A DNA stretch of 64,000 nt from Pseudoalteromonas sp. XI10 (GCF_001469895.1 NZ_LOPY01000040.1:124001-188000); one strand, 5' to 3'; counted from the first letter of the stretch, positions 10,501 to 19,398 are shown. The notes: a model not told the origin generated them from the sequence alone. Program-made: numbers and translations.

Positions 10501-10787
10501 AATGCTGTTTGACCACCCATAGTAGGCAGTACTGCATCTGGCTTTTCTTTTTCAATGATTTTCTCTACCACTTCCCAGTGAATTGGTTCGATGTACGTCG
10601 CATCCGCCATTTCAGGGTCAGTCATGATAGTTGCAGGGTTCGAGTTTACAAGAATTACTCGAAAGCCTTCTTCTCGTAGTGCTTTACACGCTTGTGCACC
10701 AGAGTAGTCAAATTCACAAGCTTGACCGATTACGATCGGGCCTGCGCCTAAGATAAGAATGCTTTTTATGTCGGTACGTTTTGGCAT
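7569..10787 (-). CDS. carB: Carbamoyl-phosphate synthase large subunit
   Basis: Synthesises carbamoyl phosphate from bicarbonate, two ATP and ammonia channelled from CarA, feeding pyrimidine and arginine synthesis. At 1072 aa it matches E. coli CarB (1073). Two homologous ATP-grasp halves are visible (first near [20 protein letters not shown], second near [20 protein letters not shown]), with [11 protein letters not shown] and [13 protein letters not shown] glycine-rich loops, and a C-terminal MGS-like allosteric domain ([12 protein letters not shown]). It lies 16 bp downstream of carA in one operon. Confidence 0.99.
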   Translation of the reverse strand: MPKRTDIKSILILGAGPIVIGQACEFDYSGAQACKALREEGFRVILVNSNPATIMTDPEMADATYIEPIHWEVVEKIIEKEKPDAVLPTMGGQTALNCALDLDKHGVLAKHGVELIGATADAIDKAENRERFDEAMKNIGLECPRAEIAHSMEEAHDVLSRIGFPCIIRPSFTMGGTGGGVAYNQEEFDEICERGLDLSPTNELLIDESLIGWKEYEMEVVRDKNDNCIIVCSIENFDPMGVHTGDSITVAPAQTLTDKEYQIMRNASMAVLREIGVETGGSNVQFGVNPVDGRMVIIEMNPRVSRSSALASKATGFPIAKIAAKLAVGYTLDELQNDITGGKTPASFEPSIDYVVTKIPRFNFEKFAGSNDRLTTQMKSVGEVMAIGRNQQESLHKALRGLEVGSTGFNPIVALDDPKAKEKIIRELREPGAERIWYVADAMRHGMSVEDVFELTKIDPWYLVQIEDILKDEATISEVGMAGLNAEFLRKLKRKGFADARIAEIAGVSEAEIRKKRHQLDIVPVYKRVDTCAAEFSSDTAYMYSSYDEECEANPSDKDKIMVIGGGPNRIGQGIEFDYCCVHAALALREDGYETIMVNCNPETVSTDYDTSDRLFFEPITLEDVLEIVRVEKPKGVIVQYGGQTPLKLARELEANGVPVIGTSPDAIDRAEDRERFQQLVERLDLLQPENATVTSLEEAIVKSAEIGFPLVVRPSYVLGGRAMEVVYDEDDLRRYMTEAVSASNEAPVLLDHFLDNAIEVDVDAICDGEQVIIGGIMEHIEQAGVHSGDSACSLPAHSLTAEVQDVMRKQVTDMALELGVVGLMNTQFAVKDGKVYLIEVNPRAARTVPFVSKATGIALAKVAARCMAGQSLASQGITKEVIPPYYSVKEVVLPFAKFQGVDPIRGPEMRSTGEVMGVGETFAEAFAKAQLGASNTLPRGGRALLSVRNSDKPRIVELAKTMTELGFELDATGGTAKALEEAGIAVRRVNKVYEGRPHILDRIKNGEYSYIVNTTEGRQAIEDSKVLRRGALQHKTNYTTTLNAAFANCTANQADDRSKVTSVQELHQRMN

Positions 10788-10803
10788 TGTTACTCCGGTT
10801 AAA

Positions 10804-11940
10804 TTAGTTAGAACGTGCTTGCATCAGGTCGATGAAGTGGTCAAATAATGGTGCCGCATCATGTGGACCTGGGCTTGCTTCAGGGTGACCTTGGAAGCTA
10901 AATGCAGGCTTGTCTGTGCGGTGAATACCTTGTAGCGTGCCATCGAATAAAGAAACGTGAGTTGCACGTAAATTCGCTGGTAATGTTGCTTCGTCAGCTG
11001 CGAAACCGTGGTTTTGCGCTGTGATCATTACAACATTGCGGTCAAGGTCTTTAACTGGGTGGTTACCACCGTGGTGACCAAACTTCATTTTCACCGTTTG
11101 TGCACCTGAAGCAAGTGCAAGTAATTGGTGACCTAAACAGATACCAAAAATTGGCGTGTCTGTTTCTAGGAAAGTTTTAATTGCTTCAATCGCGTAAGTA
11201 CACGGCTCAGGGTCGCCTGGGCCATTTGATAAGAAGATACCGTCTGGGTTTAATGCCAGTACGTCTTCTGCAGATGTTTGTGCAGGAACAACGGTTAATT
11301 TACAACCGCGGTCAACTAACATACGTAAGATATTACGTTTAACACCGAAGTCATAAGCAACAACGTGGAACTTCTCGTCTGCTGCTTCTAGCGTTTTAAA
11401 GCCTGAACCTAACGTCCAGCTTGATTCGCGCCACTCAAAATTTTCCTTGGTTGAGACAACTTTTGCTAAATCCATGCCTTTTAAGCCTGGGAAGGCTTGC
11501 GCAGCTTCAAGCGCTTTATTCTCATCTAACTCGTCGCCTGCAATGATACAACCATTTTGAGCGCCTTTATCACGTAAGATACGTGTTAATTTACGAGTGT
11601 CGATGTCAGCAATACCTAAGATATTGCGTTCTTTTAAGTAATCACTTAACGATTGCTCGTTACGGAAATTACTTGCTAGCAGTGGCAAATCACGGATCAC
11701 TAGGCCTTTAGCCCAGATTTGACCCGCTTCTTCGTCTTCGCTGTTAGTACCCGTATTACCGATATGTGGGTACGTCAAAGTTACGATTTGTTCCGCGTAT
11801 GAAGGGTCAGTCAAAATTTCTTGATAACCAGTCATAGACGTATTGAATACTACTTCACCGACTGACATGCCGTCAGCGCCGATTGCAGTACCGCGAAACA
11901 CTGTGCCGTCTTCTAGGACTAACAGAGCGGATTTAGTCAA
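10804..11940 (-). CDS. carA: Carbamoyl-phosphate synthase small subunit (glutaminase)
   Basis: Hydrolyses glutamine and passes ammonia to CarB. The 378-aa chain has the N-terminal CarA domain ([15 protein letters not shown]) and a class I glutamine amidotransferase domain with the nucleophile in [15 protein letters not shown] and the partner in [11 protein letters not shown]. Translation begins at TTG, five bases after a strong GGAGG site; no better ATG exists nearby. To my knowledge E. coli carA also uses UUG. The leader carries a terminator-like hairpin and a 26-codon reading frame whose stop overlaps this start. Confidence 0.97.
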   Translation of the reverse strand: MTKSALLVLEDGTVFRGTAIGADGMSVGEVVFNTSMTGYQEILTDPSYAEQIVTLTYPHIGNTGTNSEDEEAGQIWAKGLVIRDLPLLASNFRNEQSLSDYLKERNILGIADIDTRKLTRILRDKGAQNGCIIAGDELDENKALEAAQAFPGLKGMDLAKVVSTKENFEWRESSWTLGSGFKTLEAADEKFHVVAYDFGVKRNILRMLVDRGCKLTVVPAQTSAEDVLALNPDGIFLSNGPGDPEPCTYAIEAIKTFLETDTPIFGICLGHQLLALASGAQTVKMKFGHHGGNHPVKDLDRNVVMITAQNHGFAADEATLPANLRATHVSLFDGTLQGIHRTDKPAFSFQGHPEASPGPHDAAPLFDHFIDLMQARSN

Positions 11941-12017
11941 GTTAACCTCCTAACAGTAAAAAACGGGAGTAAAGTCATTTGCTCTACTGCCCGTTTATAG
12001 CGATTGGAAACACGCAT
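11937..12017 (-). CDS. Possible 26-codon carA leader peptide
   Basis: Reads [20 protein letters not shown] then TVRRLT and stop. The reading frame runs straight through the hairpin at 11958-11996, and its TGA overlaps the carA TTG start. That is the geometry expected for translation-coupled attenuation, as in pyrBI. However, no ribosome site is visible before its ATG, so translation is uncertain. Confidence 0.3.
   Translation of the reverse strand: MRVSNRYKRAVEQMTLLPFFTVRRLT
11958..11996 (-). promoter_or_regulatory. Terminator-like attenuator hairpin in carA leader
   Basis: On the minus strand AACGGG-C-AGTA pairs with TACT-CCCGTT around a 13-base loop, immediately followed by a run of T. 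It lies between the likely promoter (a TAGAAT -10-like element near 12050) and the carA ribosome site. A terminator here could regulate carAB by attenuation; pyrimidine sensing is inferred from the pathway. Confidence 0.55.
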
Positions 12018-12037
12018 TTATGAATTTTTGGCAAATT
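12018..12037 (-). promoter_or_regulatory. Weak ARG-box-like half site upstream of carA
   Basis: TGAATTTTT at 12021-12029 matches one half of the ArgR box TGAAT-N4-ATTCA; the other half (GGCAA) does not. ArgR control of carAB is known in E. coli. Weak evidence here. Confidence 0.25.
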
Positions 12038-12147
12038 GGCGCTATTCTACAGTAAATTAGCATTCAGATCTAATCTTAATTAATAAAATAGTAAAAATAA
12101 GCGTTATTAACTAAAAATCCACTGAAACTGCCAAAAAAGAAACTAAA

Positions 12148-12945
12148 CTACTTCAAGTCAAGCACATCTTGCATGTCATAAAGTCCAGCTGGTTTATTTT
12201 TCAACCAGCCCGCAGCTCTTACAGCACCTAACGCGAAGGTCATTCTTGAACTTGCTTTATGAGTTAATTCTAGCCTTTCGCCAGAAGTTGCGAAATATGC
12301 GGTGTGTTCACCTACTATATCTCCGCCTCTCATGACTGAATAACCGATTTCATTTTGCGATTTTGCGTGTTCGTCATTGCTTCTATCAAAACGCGCGACT
12401 TCATCATGCTGCCAACCTTTTGCCTCGGCAATAGCTTCACCAATTGCCAATGCAGTTCCTGATGGCGCATCAATTTTGTGACGATGGTGGGCCTCAAATA
12501 TTTCGATATCCATATCATCGCCAAACTTCACAGCCGCAGTCTGCACTAAGTTAAGCAGTAAATTCACACCTACGCTATAGTTGCGGGCAAAAACAATCGG
12601 AATGTGTTTCGCCGCTTCATGAAGCGCATCAAGATCATCTTGGTTAAGGCCCGTAGTACCAATAACCATGGCGATATTTTTTTCGACCGCTGTTTTTAAA
12701 TGGTTGCGCATTCCTGCCGGTAAAGTGAAATCAATCAATACATCTGCATCTTTTACGTCTGTTTCTTTACTAAATGATACATCTGCTGATGCAGCGCTAT
12801 TTAATTGATTAACCGCTATATCTAAAAGTGGCGAGTTATCACGCACGTACGCGCCCGTTAATGTTGCGTCATCTTTTTTTGAGACTGCTTCTAAAAGTGC
12901 AAGTCCCATGCGGCCGTTTGCGCCAAATACACCTATGCGGTTCAT
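12148..12945 (-). CDS. dapB: 4-hydroxy-tetrahydrodipicolinate reductase
   Basis: NAD(P)H-dependent step of the diaminopimelate/lysine pathway, supplying cell wall precursor. At 265 aa it is close to E. coli DapB (273). The Rossmann loop is VFGANGRMG near the N-terminus, followed by VIGTTGL and the catalytic signature EAHHRHKIDAPSGTA. It sits upstream of carAB in the same orientation, as in E. coli, with a 207-bp gap holding the carA promoter region. Confidence 0.98.
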   Translation of the reverse strand: MNRIGVFGANGRMGLALLEAVSKKDDATLTGAYVRDNSPLLDIAVNQLNSAASADVSFSKETDVKDADVLIDFTLPAGMRNHLKTAVEKNIAMVIGTTGLNQDDLDALHEAAKHIPIVFARNYSVGVNLLLNLVQTAAVKFGDDMDIEIFEAHHRHKIDAPSGTALAIGEAIAEAKGWQHDEVARFDRSNDEHAKSQNEIGYSVMRGGDIVGEHTAYFATSGERLELTHKASSRMTFALGAVRAAGWLKNKPAGLYDMQDVLDLK

Positions 12946-13225
12946 ATAGTTACCTTATCTATTCTTCTTAGCTGGCTGGATTTTATCGAAAACTCATGTA
13001 ATAGTCAGGTTAGCTTATAAAAAATACAGAGCTAATTTTAGATTTATTAATAGAACAACAAGAATAACAGATAGTCTTTGCATTTAGCCATCTATACATT
13101 TAAACTTCTTCCTTTGCGCCGATTTGGTCTTTGGCTTGCGGGCGCTGTTGTTGTCTTTTAGACACAACTAAATACAGCTAAAAGAAGTGTTTGGCTGTGT
13201 TATTGGTTATCTAACGAGGAATATG

Positions 13226-14539
13226 ATGCAGCCATCATTTAATAAAACAAAAGCAAAACTTTCTTTGCTGCCGCTTTTGGTGTTTGTCGGCTTATTTTTA
13301 GGCGCTGGCTTATACTTACAGTCTCAAGGTGTCGATTACGCCTTCTATCAATTGCCTGCTCCTGTGGCAATTTTACCTGCCATCATGCTGGCGTTTATCT
13401 TAAATAAAAATACCATCAACCACAGTGTTGAAACCTTTATTAAAGGTGCTGGCCATAGCAACATCATCACTATGTGTTTGATTTATCTGCTGGCCGGTGC
13501 GTTTTCTGCGGTTGCTGGTGCAACCGGTGGTGTTGATGCCGTAGTTAATGCCGGTTTATCACTTATTCCACCTGCTCTGTTACTACCAGGGTTATTTTTA
13601 ATTGCTGCAATAGTGTCGACAGCGATGGGTACTTCAATGGGTACTATCGGTGCGATTGGCCCGATTGCTTATGCTGTCGCCCAAAAAACAGGCATTGATC
13701 CATCTCTGATGGCAGGCACGATTGTGTCAGGTGCCATGTTTGGTGATAATTTATCAATAATCTCTGACACAACTATTGCTGCAACCCGCACTCAAGGCTG
13801 TGAAATGAAAGATAAATTTCGTGAGAACTTAAAAATCGCCTTACCTGCTGCGGCATTAACTATCGGCTTATTATTCTTCTTAACGCCTGCTGCAGAAGCT
13901 GTAGAGACACAAGAATTCGATATCTTACTAGTATTACCTTATGCCTTTATTTTAGTGCTCGCGGTAATGGGCTTTAACGTATTCGTGGTGCTGTTTAGCG
14001 GTATAATCTTCGCTGCACTTATGGGCTTTACTGGCAGCTATGAAGGTGCAAGCTTTGTAAAAGATGTTTATAAAGGCTTTACTGATATGCAGGAAATTTT
14101 CTTGCTATCGATGTTTATTGGCGGTCTTTCAGAGTTTATCCGTATTAATGGTGGTCTTGATTATATTGCTAACAAAATTCAGGCAATTACAAAAATCATT
14201 GCAAAATGGCACCGTAAAGTAGCAGATCAATTAGGTATTGCTGCACTGGTTATGACTAGTAACTTATGTATTGCCAATAATACCGTGTCTATTATTGTTG
14301 CAGGCCCAATTGCTAAAAAATTAGCAGATGATGGCGAAATTACAGGCAAGCGTTCAGCAAGCTTACTTGATATTTTTGCTTGTGTTACGCAAGGCTCATT
14401 GCCGTATGGCGCACAAGCACTTCTACTCGGCGCAACCTTCAAAATTAGCCCGTGGGAAGTCTCTACCTCTTCTTACTACTGCTTTATTCTTGCCTTTACT
14501 GCGGTTGCAGTAATTTGCTTACGCCGAAATAAAGCATAA
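13226..14539 (+). CDS. NhaC-family Na+/H+ antiporter
   Basis: Inner-membrane sodium/proton antiporter of about 437 aa with 10-12 hydrophobic segments. The conserved core includes GATGGVDAVVNAGLSLIPP, STAMGTSMGTIGAIGP and GAMFGDNLSIISDTTIAATR, typical of NhaC/ArsB-NhaD superfamily members. The start is one of two adjacent ATGs (13223 or 13226); GAGGA at 13216-13220 gives better spacing for 13226. An upstream GTG frame is not needed. Sodium export fits a marine habitat. The gap upstream (12946-13225) shows no gene. Confidence 0.88.
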   Translation: MQPSFNKTKAKLSLLPLLVFVGLFLGAGLYLQSQGVDYAFYQLPAPVAILPAIMLAFILNKNTINHSVETFIKGAGHSNIITMCLIYLLAGAFSAVAGATGGVDAVVNAGLSLIPPALLLPGLFLIAAIVSTAMGTSMGTIGAIGPIAYAVAQKTGIDPSLMAGTIVSGAMFGDNLSIISDTTIAATRTQGCEMKDKFRENLKIALPAAALTIGLLFFLTPAAEAVETQEFDILLVLPYAFILVLAVMGFNVFVVLFSGIIFAALMGFTGSYEGASFVKDVYKGFTDMQEIFLLSMFIGGLSEFIRINGGLDYIANKIQAITKIIAKWHRKVADQLGIAALVMTSNLCIANNTVSIIVAGPIAKKLADDGEITGKRSASLLDIFACVTQGSLPYGAQALLLGATFKISPWEVSTSSYYCFILAFTAVAVICLRRNKA

Positions 14540-14557
14540 GTTAAATAATTTTTCTCA

Positions 14558-14583
14558 AGATACGCCCAAATATGGGCGTATCT
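14558..14583 (+). terminator. Hairpin after NhaC-type gene
   Basis: Perfect 10-bp stem AGATACGCCC / GGGCGTATCT, 6-base loop, no T-run. A TATAAT -10-like hexamer follows at 14586-14591 and probably belongs to the next gene's promoter. Confidence 0.55.
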
Positions 14584-14631
14584 GCTATAATCCTGTCTTT
14601 ATATCCCCCTTTACACCATCAATATTGAGAT

Positions 14632-15414
14632 ATGAACTTGAAAAAGATCCTTTCTGTTGCTGCGCTTTGTGCAGTAAGTACTTCGAGCTATGCCGCTAAT
14701 TGGAGCTCTACGCAATTACACGTTAATAACGGTGAACACAAAAACCCGTTTTCATTAACTAAGTCAAATACCACGGTTGTATCACTACAGCATGCGTCTG
14801 GTTATGACTATGGCGACAACTTCTTTTTTATTGATTACAGCGACGACGACCGTCAAGATGGCTATCAAGATAAAGACTTTTACGGTGAGTGGTATTCAAC
14901 ATTTAGCTTATCAAAAATCTCTGGCAGTGATTTTTCATACGGCGCAATTGCTGATGTGGGTTTAACGGCAGGTTTTAATGCCGCAGGCGATTCAAAAGTT
15001 CTTAAGTATTTACCTGGTGTAAAGCTTAGCTGGCAAGCACCGGGCTTTAGCTTTTTATCTACTTTATTTACCGCTTACATCGATGACAGTGAAGGCGTAG
15101 CACGCGGTGGTGCACCAACTGAAACAAACAGCTGGATGATTGATGTTGCTTGGGGCTACCCATTCACTATTGGCTCACAAAAGTTCAACGTAACAGGCCA
15201 TGTTGAATACATTGCAGAGCGTGAAAATGAATTTGGCGAAGACGTTAAAGCATGGATTTTAGCGCAGCCAATCATTACCTGGGATTTAGGTCATGCAATG
15301 AGCATGAAGGAAAACACCTTACTGCTAGGCCTTGAGTGGCAATACTGGCACAACAAGCTAGGTACAGACACAACTGAGTCAGTACCACAACTTCACGTTG
15401 AGTGGACGTTCTAA
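14632..15414 (+). CDS. Tsx/OmpK-family outer membrane channel
   Basis: A 260-aa outer-membrane beta-barrel of the nucleoside-channel (Tsx/OmpK) family. It has a signal peptide ending SSYA-ANW, alternating amphipathic strands and a C-terminal aromatic residue (HVEWTF), the usual barrel assembly signal. Regions such as DFYGEWYSTFSLSKISG and the closing LLLGLEWQYWHNKLG resemble this family. It may carry nucleosides or related small solutes and may serve as a phage receptor, as OmpK does in vibrios; the substrate is inferred. A heptanucleotide repeat array begins right after the stop. Confidence 0.82.
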   Translation: MNLKKILSVAALCAVSTSSYAANWSSTQLHVNNGEHKNPFSLTKSNTTVVSLQHASGYDYGDNFFFIDYSDDDRQDGYQDKDFYGEWYSTFSLSKISGSDFSYGAIADVGLTAGFNAAGDSKVLKYLPGVKLSWQAPGFSFLSTLFTAYIDDSEGVARGGAPTETNSWMIDVAWGYPFTIGSQKFNVTGHVEYIAERENEFGEDVKAWILAQPIITWDLGHAMSMKENTLLLGLEWQYWHNKLGTDTTESVPQLHVEWTF

Positions 15415-15416
15415 TA

Positions 15417-15480
15417 AGCTGAAAGCTGAAAGCTGAAAGCTGAAAGCTGAAAGCTGAAAGCTGAAAGCTGAAAGCTGAAA
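15417..15480 (+). repeat. Nine tandem copies of a 7-bp repeat (AGCTGAA)
   Basis: Nine perfect copies of AGCTGAA (equivalently AAGCTGA) run without interruption from three bases after the stop of the Tsx-like gene up to the terminator. Copy number of such arrays may vary by slippage. The unit is related to the shorter array after ribB. Confidence 0.97.
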
Positions 15481-15485
15481 AAATT

Positions 15486-15520
15486 AAAGCCTGTAGTCAT
15501 CACTGAGTACAGGCTTTTTT
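15486..15520. terminator. Bidirectional terminator between tsx-like and M48 genes
   Basis: Stem AAAGCCTGTA / TACAGGCTTT with a 12-base loop, A-rich on the left and T-run on the right. It serves both convergent genes. Confidence 0.8.
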
Positions 15521-15538
15521 AATTTCTATAGATACTCT

Positions 15539-16336
15539 TTACAGTTTACACTGTGGGGTTTTGCCTTTTGCTTTAGCGGCTTGTTGGGCTTTTAATGCAT
15601 CCGACATGTGCTTTTGAAGCTCTTTAATACGGTTACCTGGTGCTGGGTGAGTCGACATGAACTCAGGTGTACCGCTACTACCAGCTGCACTCATATTTTG
15701 CCAAAGCGACACTGATTGCTCTGGGTTAAACCCTGCTTTTGCCATTAAATCTAAGCCAACAATATCTGCTTCTGATTCATGTGAGCGGCTAAATGGTAAA
15801 ACAACACCATACTGTGCGCCTAAACCTAAGGCTTGCATAATTTCGCCGCGATATTGCACATTCCCCATATCAAGTGCTGCACCACCAACTTGCAGGCCTG
15901 TTTGTAACAGTGCATTTTGTGATACACGCTCGTTAGAGTGCTCTGCAATAACGTGTGCAACTTCGTGGCCTAGTACCGTTGCCAATTGGTCTTGATTTAC
16001 AGCAACTTTTAATAAACCTGTATGAACGCCAATATAGCCACCCGGTAATGCAAATGCGTTTGCTGAGTCTTCTTCAAACACAACAACTTCCCAAGACTGC
16101 TTTGCATACTCGTTTGGTAAAACGGCAATAACATCATCGGCAATACATTTCACATAAGCATTGACGCCAGGATCGGTATTAACAGGCTGTGTTTTTTTCA
16201 TTTCAGCAAAGCTTGCTTGACCCATTTGGCTCATTTGTTGGTCTGAATAAAGCGCGATTTGTGTACGCCCTGTTGGAGAGGTTTTACAGCCAGCTAAAAC
16301 AGCGGTGGCTAACACTGCCATGATTAACTTTTTCAT
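15539..16336 (-). CDS. M48-family metalloprotease lipoprotein (LoiP/YggG-like)
   Basis: A 265-aa zinc protease, probably anchored to the inner face of the outer membrane. Lipobox LAGC (Cys17) ends the signal. The zinc motif HEVAH is at residues 124-128 and the third ligand is in SRSHESEAD (E187), with the family SANAFALPGGYIGVHTGLL segment before it. E. coli LoiP is the nearest relative I recognise; that group handles envelope quality control. Monocistronic. No heat-shock promoter seen. Confidence 0.9.
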   Translation of the reverse strand: MKKLIMAVLATAVLAGCKTSPTGRTQIALYSDQQMSQMGQASFAEMKKTQPVNTDPGVNAYVKCIADDVIAVLPNEYAKQSWEVVVFEEDSANAFALPGGYIGVHTGLLKVAVNQDQLATVLGHEVAHVIAEHSNERVSQNALLQTGLQVGGAALDMGNVQYRGEIMQALGLGAQYGVVLPFSRSHESEADIVGLDLMAKAGFNPEQSVSLWQNMSAAGSSGTPEFMSTHPAPGNRIKELQKHMSDALKAQQAAKAKGKTPQCKL

Positions 16337-16528
16337 ACTAGTCCTTCAAATACTTAGTGTAATTGTGGCTAATATAGCAAAGCATTGCTTAATTTTATAT
16401 GAAAATGAACAATCACCCGCTCAGTTGTTATCATTTGGTTAATTCTTTTACTTAGCAGGCAAACTAAGTTCACCACAGTGACTCACACTGCTACAATAGT
16501 GACCTAATGTTTGATGAATGAGTAAACA

Positions 16529-17719
16529 ATGCCTTCCCCTGAGACTTTAAACAAACGCATTTTATTACCTTTACTGGCAAGTATTGTCGCAATTACGCCT
16601 TTAGCAATTGATTTATATTTACCGGCCATGTTGGTGATTGCCAACGACTTACAAACTACCATGCCAAATGTGCAAATCTCGCTCAGTATTTATTTGGCGG
16701 GTTATGCCCTGGGTATGTTGTTTTTTGGCCCGATAGCCGATGAGCTTGGTAGGCGATTACTCGCTAAGGTGGGTTTAGCGCTATTTGGCATCAGCTCATT
16801 AGCACTGGCATTTTGTACTAACATCGAATTATTTTGGTCTTTAAGGGCCGTGCAAGCATTCACTGGTGCCGCTGCGACAGTCGTAGTGCCGGGTATTATT
16901 CGCCACATTTACCGAGAGAACACCGCCAAGGGCATGTCTTATGTCTCGATGATTATGATGGTTGCCCCGTTAATTGCCCCTACTCTAGGCTCATTAATCA
17001 TGGGAATTTCAACATGGCAGGTCATTTTCATCGCATTAGCTGCTTATAGTTTTGCCATTTTAGCTTTGGTGCAAATTCATTTAATCGATATTCCAATCTT
17101 TAAGAGTCAGCAACGTGGTTTGGCACTGTTCTTTAATAGTTATAAAACGGTATTTTCTCGTCGTAGTGCCCTTGCCGATATTGCCAGCTCAATGTTTGCC
17201 TCATTTGCATTCTTTTGCTTTTTAACATCGGTACCTTATGTATATCTCGATTTCTTCAAAGTAGATGAGCAATTGTTCGGTGTGTTATTCGCCTTTAACG
17301 TGCTGGCTTTAATGTTCGGTAACTTTATGAATACGCGTTTAGTGCCGCGCTTAGGCTCTCGTAAACTGTTATTTATTGGGCTAGGTATTGGCTTTGTGTC
17401 TGGTGGGGCATTGTTGTTATTCAGTGTGATGCATTTATCGCTGTATTTTATCGTTGCCACCATCGCACCATTGATGATGAGCTTGGGTATTGTCGCGAGT
17501 AATGCAGACTCATTAATACTGATGCAATTTGAGGAAAAGTCAGGCACTGCAACAGCTGTTATTGGTACCCTGAGATTCGGTAGTGGCGCTTTAGTTGGGC
17601 CTATCCTTGCTTTTGTTCACCCACAAAGTGCGATTCCGTTTTCTGCGATGATGTTCAGCGCACTGATACTTATCTTACTCGTGCAGCTTTGGCATCGAAA
17701 ACAATACCAAACGAGTTAA
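16529..17719 (+). CDS. Bcr/CflA-family MFS drug efflux transporter
   Basis: A 396-aa inner-membrane transporter with 12 predicted helices. The N-terminal half shows the drug:H+ antiporter hallmarks: TPLAIDLYLPAM, then SLSIYLAGYALGMLFFGPIADELGRR (motif A region) and the RAVQAFTGAAATVVVPGIIR segment (motif C region), as in Bcr and CflA. It likely exports bicyclomycin- or chloramphenicol-like compounds or sulfonamides, but the substrate is not readable from sequence. It stands alone, convergent with grpE across a shared terminator. Confidence 0.9.
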   Translation: MPSPETLNKRILLPLLASIVAITPLAIDLYLPAMLVIANDLQTTMPNVQISLSIYLAGYALGMLFFGPIADELGRRLLAKVGLALFGISSLALAFCTNIELFWSLRAVQAFTGAAATVVVPGIIRHIYRENTAKGMSYVSMIMMVAPLIAPTLGSLIMGISTWQVIFIALAAYSFAILALVQIHLIDIPIFKSQQRGLALFFNSYKTVFSRRSALADIASSMFASFAFFCFLTSVPYVYLDFFKVDEQLFGVLFAFNVLALMFGNFMNTRLVPRLGSRKLLFIGLGIGFVSGGALLLFSVMHLSLYFIVATIAPLMMSLGIVASNADSLILMQFEEKSGTATAVIGTLRFGSGALVGPILAFVHPQSAIPFSAMMFSALILILLVQLWHRKQYQTS

Positions 17720-17738
17720 ATACTTAAACATAATTGGC

Positions 17739-17772
17739 AAAAAAAATGCCTGTAATTAACAGGCATTTTTTA
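17739..17772. terminator. Bidirectional terminator between MFS gene and grpE
   Basis: TGCCTGT / ACAGGCA stem, 5-base loop, with A-run before and T-run after. Confidence 0.88.
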
Positions 17773-17786
17773 TATCTCTTTAAAGC

Positions 17787-18395
17787 TTATTCAGCTTCTT
17801 TCGATACCATAACCATTGCAGGGCGTAATAAACGGCCATTTAATGTATAACCTTTCTGCATTACTGCAAGAACAGTATTTGGCGCTACATCATTGCTTGG
17901 CTGAATTGACATTGCTTGATGGAATTCAGGGTTAAATTGTTCACCCTGTGGGTTAACAATTTCAACACCGAATTTTGATACCGCATCATTAAAGCTCTTA
18001 ACAGTCATTTCGATACCTTCAAGCACAGGCTTAAGCTGCTCATTTTCTTTATCAGAAAACTCAATCGCACGCTCTAGGTTATCGATAACAGGTAGTAATT
18101 CGTTAGCAAACTTTTCAAGTGCAAATTTATGCGCTTTTTCTACATCTTGAGCGGCACGACGACGCATGTTCTCAACATCTGCAGCAGCACGAACAACACT
18201 GTCTTTTTGATCGTTGATCGTTTGTTTAGCCGCTTCTAATTCGCTGTGTAGTAGTGCGATTTCAGCTTCAGGGCTCATTTCTTCGCCGTCAACTTGTTCA
18301 GCCGCTTTTTCTGCAGCTTCTACTTCAGCTTGCATTTGTTCAAATTCTTCGTTTAGTTCAACTTCTTGCTCTGGTGATTTTGTCTGCTCAGACAT
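17787..18395 (-). CDS. grpE: Nucleotide exchange factor GrpE
   Basis: Releases ADP from DnaK in the Hsp70 cycle. The 202-aa chain has an acidic disordered N-terminus, a long coiled coil (about 45-130) and the conserved C-terminal beta domain ([20 protein letters not shown] ending [13 protein letters not shown]). DnaK and DnaJ are not in the window. A sigma-32 promoter lies 40-65 bp upstream and overlaps the stop codon of the HrcA-like gene. The E. coli order grpE / nadK / recN is kept apart from the inserted HrcA-like gene. Confidence 0.97.
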   Translation of the reverse strand: MSEQTKSPEQEVELNEEFEQMQAEVEAAEKAAEQVDGEEMSPEAEIALLHSELEAAKQTINDQKDSVVRAAADVENMRRRAAQDVEKAHKFALEKFANELLPVIDNLERAIEFSDKENEQLKPVLEGIEMTVKSFNDAVSKFGVEIVNPQGEQFNPEFHQAMSIQPSNDVAPNTVLAVMQKGYTLNGRLLRPAMVMVSKEAE

Positions 18396-18432
18396 AGCTT
18401 ACATGCTCCAATTCTTTACAATTGCGGTAATT

Positions 18433-18458
18433 ATGGGGATTGAATTAAAAGATTCAAG
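18433..18458 (-). promoter_or_regulatory. Sigma-32 heat-shock promoter of grpE
   Basis: On the minus strand CTTGAA (18458-18453), a 14-bp spacer, then CCCCAT (18438-18433). This matches the sigma-32 consensus CTTGAAA-N11-15-CCCCATNT closely. It overlaps the 3' end of the upstream HrcA-like gene. Confidence 0.85.
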
Positions 18459-19398
18459 AGGCTGATGAGCCGATTAACTTAAATTCTTGGATGATTGCTT
18501 CTATTTGCGCTGATTTTGGACAAATTACACAAAATCGGCTCTGGTATTCATGGTTATTAAAATAAGGAACGCTGATCACCATCAACTCATTACAGTCTGT
18601 AAATGGCAATTGTTCTGTGTTTAACACCGATAACCCATTTTTAAATGCGAGTTTATCTTCAACAAAATTTAAAAACGATACACCAATGTTTAAACTGGTT
18701 TGGCAATCAACTTGGCGGTAAAGGTAGTTTTCACCTACCACAATGCTGTTGTCTGAACCGAGTTTTTGACTTAATTGCCGAGTCCATTGTGTTAAAGAGT
18801 CATGGCAATTATGTGGTGCAGTGGCTGCCATGGCCTGCATACGATATAAGCCTTCCATTAAGGTTTGCTGACTAAACACTGTATTAAGCCAAGTCGCAAA
18901 CTGGTAACGAACGGCATCAGATGAGTCTTCAGGTTTAGTGATGCAAATGTTATGGCTTTGCCCTGCTCTATCGATAAGTAGAATAAGCCAATTGCTACCA
19001 TCAAAATCAAGCACCTCTACTCGAAAGACCAGCTGAGAGCTGACTTGAGGTAAGCCCACACAACAACACACCTTATAACGCTGACTCAAACCATGGGCGA
19101 GCTCAACTAATTGTGCTTGCTCAGGTTGCCAATAAGTTGCGATTTCAGGCAATGCAAAGAATTCGCTGAGCCAATAATCAAACCCTGCATTGGTAGGTAC
19201 GCGGCCAGCAGAAGTATGTGGCGAATAGAGTAAGCCCACTTTTTCTAGCCGAGCCATTGCATTGCGCACAGTAGCTGAGCATACCGCCATACCTTTTTGT
19301 TTGGCAATACGGGTAGAGGCAACAGGCTGACCTTCACCATTACAGTAAAGGCTCATTACAGCTGAAAAAATTTGTTGGTCACGCGGATTTAATTTCAT
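18454..19398 (-). CDS. HrcA-like heat-shock repressor homologue (divergent)
   Basis: The first 80 residues closely match the HrcA winged helix: LNPRDQQIFSAVM, then CSATVRNAMARLEKVGLLYS and PHTSAGRVPTNAGFDYWL. The remaining 230 residues are only loosely HrcA-like (VVGENYLYRQVD, MVISVPYFNNHEYQSRFCVI). It is 314 aa, a little shorter than usual HrcA. HrcA normally represses groE and hrcA-grpE-dnaK operons through CIRCE elements, and its gene usually precedes grpE, as here. No CIRCE element is seen near grpE or this gene. Whether it still acts in heat shock is unknown. Confidence 0.75.
   Translation of the reverse strand: MKLNPRDQQIFSAVMSLYCNGEGQPVASTRIAKQKGMAVCSATVRNAMARLEKVGLLYSPHTSAGRVPTNAGFDYWLSEFFALPEIATYWQPEQAQLVELAHGLSQRYKVCCCVGLPQVSSQLVFRVEVLDFDGSNWLILLIDRAGQSHNICITKPEDSSDAVRYQFATWLNTVFSQQTLMEGLYRMQAMAATAPHNCHDSLTQWTRQLSQKLGSDNSIVVGENYLYRQVDCQTSLNIGVSFLNFVEDKLAFKNGLSVLNTEQLPFTDCNELMVISVPYFNNHEYQSRFCVICPKSAQIEAIIQEFKLIGSSAS

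Noticed and set aside
18396..18453. CIRCE operator near grpE or the HrcA-like gene
   Set aside because: Looked for TTAGCACTC-N9-GAGTGCTAA and close variants in both upstream regions; none seen.
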